Source: Circinella minor
Taxonomy: Eukaryota > Mucoromycota > Mucoromycetes > Mucorales > Lichtheimiaceae
Direction: 5' to 3'
Length of the DNA: 64,000 bases
Assembly: GCA_016758965.1 (NCBI GenBank)
Contig: JAEPRB010000005.1
Coordinates: 186,001-250,000 of the forward strand
The notes beneath the pieces were generated by a model. It was not told where the DNA came from. It searched no databases and saw nothing but the letters and a program-made list of their open reading frames with translations. This document shows positions 59,801 through 64,000 of this stretch, in pieces (the first letter of the stretch is position 1; each line of letters begins with the position of its first letter). The translations under genes were made by a program, and so were the position numbers.

Positions 59801-60968
59801 TGAACCAACGCATCCTGTTAAATAAATAAATTTTTAGAGCACAAATTGAGAAAAATAAATGTATACCATCAATAAAGATAAAAAAAAAGTGAGAACATAC
59901 CAGAAAGAATATTTGGAATGTGAGAAAAAGAATAAAACGATTATTTGCAAGTTTTTGTCTATCACCTTCTTTTGGTATGGGTACAACATTCATCAAAGTG
60001 GCGACATCAGTACCAAAGTCAAACCTTGGGGCCAAAGATTTAATATCTAATGTATAATGTTCAACGTTTATGTCCACAAATGAACCGAGTTCCCCAGACA
60101 CGATTAGATCAGTCAATACGGAGACAGCCTTGGACAACTCGGAAAAACATCTTCCAACTCGACGTTGTTCGTTTTCTAGAACATTCAAAAAATCACTAAA
60201 ATTCATTTCTGGGCGCACAATGCTTCGTAAGGAGAACGTCATCGTTTCAATGACCTTTTTACCATCACTGTCCTCTTCCTTCTTTTCTTCTTCTTATATA
60301 TTATTGTCATCGTCGTCACTATTGTCATCATCATCATTCGACTGAACACCGCACACATGTTCCAATGTAGACACCTCCAAACGACCACGTACTTCAGCTA
60401 TACATTTATGTCCAGCTTCCTTGAAAATTTTTAATTTGTCATAGTCTTTGTAATCCTTTAAACGATCTGCCAACCATGTTCTGGATAGATTAACATTAGG
60501 GTTATTGAGCATAAACGTTTCTTGAATAGGTAGGAGGACAGTATGTGGTAAAGTACGACGTTGATCAAGGAAGTTTTCATACTTTCCTATATCCTTGGTT
60601 GCTTTTGTATGATTCGACGACTTTTTCAAGATCTTCATGATTTCATCATGGTGATAATTTGAAACACCAGCTTCATATGTGTCAATTATAGTGGCTCGAT
60701 TAATACCAGTCAATCGATGTTGACGTCGATGTTACTCTTCATCATCATCTTTTTTGGTCGCAGCTGTTGATGGTAATGGTGTGGCTCTTATACGTTCATA
60801 CTTGTAAGGCTTTGGTGTCTGTTAATGAAAGCATGTATTATAATTAGTAAATGATCTGCTATAAAATACATCTGTATATTTTTACATATAACCATCCCAT
60901 ATATATACACCAAAGTATAACTCACCTCGTATTTCATGACATCTTTTAAGTCAAACCATTGCGCTTCT
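56829..60968 (-). pseudogene. Fanzor/TnpB-like gene, copy B, decayed
   Basis: Minus-strand exons by my model: about 60926-60968, 59901-60818, 59357-59814, 57787-59264 (with the MITE), 56829-57696. The core is recognisable: RuvC-I GVDPGIV, RuvC-II NEHRSSRTCPVC, zinc-finger cysteines (CPVC ... RCTNPQC) and RuvC-III NRDEVGGFNI, so all three acidic residues survive. It aligns with copy A in the central part (ACEVA..LVNSIRPY; SIHLSSDVLYTLFG) and has extra upstream exons. Decay seen: in-frame TAA at 60732-60734 and 60294-60296, a frame change near 57955, TGA near 57892, a 7-T homopolymer frameshift near 57227, and a MITE at 58410-58510. Introns at 59265-59356 and 57697-57786 correspond to copy A positions. 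Almost certainly non-functional unless several are assembly errors. Confidence 0.82.
58410..58510. mobile_element. 101-bp MITE with TA duplication (pogo/Tc1-mariner type)
   Basis: Both ends are 23-bp inverted repeats with one mismatch: CAGTAAAACCCCGTTTTTTG at the left and its counterpart ending CGGGGGTTTACTG at the right. TA flanks each side (58408-58409 and 58511-58512), the target duplication of Tc1/mariner/pogo elements. The interior has further CCCCC and TTTTTGCAC blocks and no coding capacity. It sits inside a coding exon of Fanzor-like copy B. A worn relative lies at 1393-1520. The mobilising transposase is not in this window. Confidence 0.9.
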
Positions 60969-61447
60969 GAATTTAAGTAAGAATCCACATGTTAGATGGA
61001 GCACTCCAATGACCACCTTTCCCGATGGATTGATGATTTGGGCATGCCTTCTTGTCGAAAAATAATATACACAAAGATCGTGTAAATACGAATATCCCAC
61101 AAGTAAAAGGAGCCCTTTTACTACTATTGATACTGTAGAAGAAATGAGGATGACTTCTTTATTGTTTTCATTCAGTCTTTCAGCAATAGTTGTTCCTATT
61201 GGCTTTTGTTGTCCCTTTAATTCTTCTTTTTGGTGCTTTGATTTTTCTTGTTTTGGGTCTTGGTTTATGGTTCTAATCCATGACGTTTTAAAAGTTTCAA
61301 AAACTTTTGTAAATTTTCTTTACCAGGTACAAAAGAGTGAAGTTGCTTATACGCCATATCAAGTCTTTCTGGTGAACAAACGGGAACATTATCCCATTTT
61401 GTATCGCTTTTGCTTTCAAAAATAACATTTCCAATCTCGGTACGCAT
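60969..61447 (-). pseudogene. Upstream coding remnants next to Fanzor copy B
   Basis: Two frames look coding but do not join: MRTEIGNVIFESKSDTKWDN...LLKRHG (61270-61447), and a frame over about 60990-61270 reading ...LNENNKEVILISSTVS...VVIGVLHLTCGFLL, which leads with a frame change into NSEAQWFDLKDVMKYE of copy B. This may be the 5' part of the same decayed gene or a separate gene of the same element. No family is recognised for this part. Confidence 0.4.
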
Positions 61448-63101
61448 TTTTTTATGTAGGTTTAAATGGTTGATATCTGTTTAAAAAAATTAAAAGACAT
61501 TAGAAAGATTAATATTCACTTTGATGGATATTTGACTTGGCGTGTATATATTAAACTGTGAAAAAATACCAATGATAAGCTAATACGTACGTACGAAAAA
61601 AAATATATAATATATGTATGTCCAGAGTGTTTTTTTATATTATGAGAAAAACGAGGTTTTTTGAAGTGAAAAAGATAAAATAAAAGTGTGGGCGGAATGA
61701 GGGGATTTAAGTGAGTTTTTTTGACGTGAAGAAGATTATCCAAAAAAGTGAGAGAAAAAGAGGTGTATGTGGGTCAAAACGAGTTCATGTCAAATTTAAA
61801 TGATGGACAATATTTTATCAATAAAGACTTTATCATGCGACAAGGGAGTTTCTTATTGGATCGCCAGATGAACACAATTGTTCTGGACCGAAAAGATCAA
61901 GGAAAAAAAAAGACAATCAGAAAGTAAAATATAGATATTCATGCACCGGATCTAAAATAAAGTCTAACGCTATTTAATAATTATGCAAAATGTTTAATTG
62001 GTTGATATTAAACCATGCTTGTTAATGATTACCATGTGTTGTTCTATCAATACGCAGGAAATTTATCAATTGTTTGTATACTACATAGACCACATCATAT
62101 AATAACATTAGTGATATTTTAATAATGTGTTCAGATTTTATTGTTGTAATAATAGCCATCTTTATATCATAAACTTCGTGAGTTTTGTACTCTTGTTTTT
62201 TTTTTCAAGAATAAACAATTTATATGAATAGTAATATCCACAAATGGAATATTTGACGTAGAATAATGGATGCCTAGCCAGTGAAGGTAAATCCAAAAGT
62301 TTTGCTATTATTTCTGATACAATAGACCACCTAAAAAAGAAATGTTACTGATTTTATTCATGTAACTATATTGAAAGCGTGGCATGATCTACGGAAAAAG
62401 TGATTCACACTAACAATAGCTTTTTAACGTGGATCGATCAACTTCTCCTATCACCTCCTACCTCTCAAATTAATTCTTCACTGAGCTCTTTCTAATTTAA
62501 TTTATTTTATATTATATCACCATTATCTTCTCCTACGTATCCGCTCTCTATCCATACACCATATCATATCTTTCTTATCTCAAAAACCTTTTTTTCACCC
62601 ATTCACTGAACATTATAGTGCTTAAAATGCAGTAAGTTTGATCAAGACAAACATTCCAAGTATAGAAACATATTTAAATTGAGATCTTTTGAATGGAAAA
62701 TGGCGACAAAAGCTATTTACCATTATTTTATTTCATTTGGAGGAAATATATTTAAATCACATTTTCCATATATGGAAGGCATTACGTGACAGACAGACCG
62801 ACAGACAGACGGGTCAGACGAATCCTAAAGGCGCTTGTTTAAACTCCGTTATAAAACGCCTAAAAAGGGGATTTGTGATTAAGAGTGAGAATAAAGTATA
62901 AGATAAATATGTAATATGGATTTACGTAATAATAAAAAAATAATAATAAGGAAAATCGTACCTATATTCCGAAGAAAAAAAAAGCTATATGTTGTTTGAG
63001 TGAATCGTTCTTACGCTTTCAATTTATTATTTAAAATGTCAACGTTGATAAAAAGAGGTCGTTGCGGTTGTACTAGTAGTAGAAGGAAGAGAATGAGAAG
63101 C
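61448..63101. other. Gene-free stretch
   Basis: About 1.65 kb with no supported gene. An (ACAG/GACA)n short tandem repeat lies at about 62786-62815 (GACAGACAGACCGACAGACA) and pyrimidine-rich sequence at 62440-62600. The 3' untranslated region of the bZIP gene is at its right edge. Confidence 0.45.
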
Positions 63102-64000
63102 TTAAGTGGAAGAAGTAAAAGAATAACAATTGTGATTATTATTGGTGTTATTATTGCTATTATTGGTTGTATGAAGAGTGGTTGTGGAATGCTGCTGCTG
63201 CTGCTCTTGATAACGCTCCTGATTATTATTATTATTATTATTACTATTATTATTAGGTCGCTGATGAATAGTACTAGAATTACGTCGAGCCACCGAACAA
63301 TCTTTGTGAGCAATAATCAACGTTTTTAAATTTAAAATTTCTTCTCTTAATGTAGTAACTTCTGATTCCATTTGCTTATTGTTCTTATTTAAATATTCCA
63401 CTTGATTTTGTAAATTGGCAAGCCATTGTTTTTTACGCTGTCGACACTTTAATGCAGCTATTTTAAGAAATTATATGTGAGTATTTTAAGTATACAGTTT
63501 TTTTTTAAAAAAATACTAATATTGACCATGGTTTTTATTTACCTTGCCGATTACGTTCTAAAAAGTTCTTTCTTCGTTGTTCATCTTCATCATCACCTAA
63601 CTCATCATAAAGTGCCTCTTGTTGTTGAGAAGGTAATATTACATTGTCAGTATATCGCCGTTGTCTTGTATACCATGGCGGTGGAGTAACCATATTGGAA
63701 TTTGATGGTGTTACGGGTAAACTATTACGATGCTCAATTTGTGGAGGAGGAGGAGGAGGAGGTACTGTTTCGTGATAGTCCAATGGAGGATAAAAATTAG
63801 ATGGTATAAATTGAAATTGTTGTTGCTGTTGTTGTAAATGTTCTTGTTTTATATGTGAATGATGTTGATTTTGTTGAGCTGGAACCCATGGTGGTGGTAT
63901 TTGTTGTTCATTATTATGATTATTGACAGTGGTAGCACTAGGGTTAGGAGAAGTAGGAAACTCTACATGTTGAACACTGTTTTGTTCTGTATCGGTAGCA
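63102..64000 (-). CDS. ATF/CREB-type bZIP transcription factor (partial)
   Basis: The 3' part of a gene whose 5' end lies beyond base 64000. Two exons are visible: 63543 to the window edge and 63102-63457. The junction rebuilds the bZIP basic region: QRRKNFLERNRQ-AALKCRQRKKQWLANLQ, with the invariant N-x7-R pattern, followed by a leucine zipper (VEYLNKNNKQ...VTTLREEILNLKTLIIAH). RRKxFLERNRxAALKCRQRKKxW is the signature of the ATF2/Atf1 subfamily, which in fungi responds to stress MAP kinases. Upstream sequence is Gln/Pro/His-rich (PPPPPPPQ, QQQQQFQF), as in transactivation regions. The C-terminal tail is poly-Asn/Gln and ends SFTSST. An 85-nt intron splits the basic region, as in many family members. 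Partial only because of the window edge. Confidence 0.92.

Noticed and set aside
63000..63329. Frames on both strands rich in Ile/Leu near the right end
   Set aside because: They overlap the poly-Asn tail of the bZIP gene; AAT repeats give Ile and Leu in other frames.
1..64000. CRISPR arrays, tRNA or rRNA genes
   Set aside because: No regularly spaced repeats and no tRNA A/B box pair or cloverleaf was recognised on either strand by eye; a covariance-model scan would be decisive.

Overview
This window looks like nuclear DNA of an AT-rich fungus, most likely an early-diverging (Mucoromycota, Mucorales-type) species. Spliced genes carry many short GT..AG introns (about 55-110 nt). Conserved proteins have fungal or eukaryotic orthologues (DCAF13/Sof1, LYAR, CCDC174, TCP11/Sok1, SMYD, mitochondrial bL21m and bS21m, an ATF-type bZIP and a secreted GH13 alpha-amylase). 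Gene-free stretches are full of homopolymers and microsatellites. No tRNA, rRNA or CRISPR array was recognised. Phylum placement is an inference from style, not from a marker alignment.

Layout. 0-9.4 kb: a decayed coding fragment, relic inverted-repeat elements and a long gene-free stretch. 9.4-22 kb: a C2H2 regulator (+), a nine-exon coiled-coil protein (-), a TCP11/Sok1 protein (-) and a SET-MYND methyltransferase (-). 24-30.6 kb: a single-pass membrane glycoprotein (+), CCDC174 (-) and DCAF13/Sof1 (+), the last two divergent. 33.6-36.6 kb: alpha-amylase (+) and LYAR (-), convergent. 38.9-41.3 kb: an apparently intact Fanzor/TnpB-like RNA-guided nuclease gene (-). 42 kb: mitochondrial bL21m (+). 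44-51 kb: five co-oriented, two-exon genes for tiny single-pass membrane proteins with paired PPxY motifs. 51.4-55.9 kb: bS21m (-) and a low-complexity protein (+). 56.8-61.4 kb: a second, decayed Fanzor-like gene (-) with a 101-bp MITE inserted in an exon. 63.1-64 kb: the 3' part of an ATF/CREB-type bZIP gene (-), running off the window.

Two things deserve most attention. First, the five-gene PPxY cluster: every member has an N-terminal membrane anchor, a basic stretch, a phase-1 intron at an equivalent place and exactly two PPxY motifs near the C-terminus. This is the layout of RCR-like adaptors for Nedd4/Rsp5-type ubiquitin ligases, here as a local tandem expansion of highly diverged copies. 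Second, the Fanzor pair: copy A keeps the three RuvC acidic residues and the zinc finger in an open spliced frame, while copy B keeps the same residues but carries in-frame stops, frameshifts and a MITE whose removal (with one TA) restores the frame exactly.

Housekeeping genes in ribosome biogenesis (DCAF13, LYAR), mitochondrial translation (bL21m, bS21m) and splicing-related function (CCDC174) are interspersed but not organised as an operon. All exon models were built by eye from splice signals and frame continuity; no transcript evidence was available.
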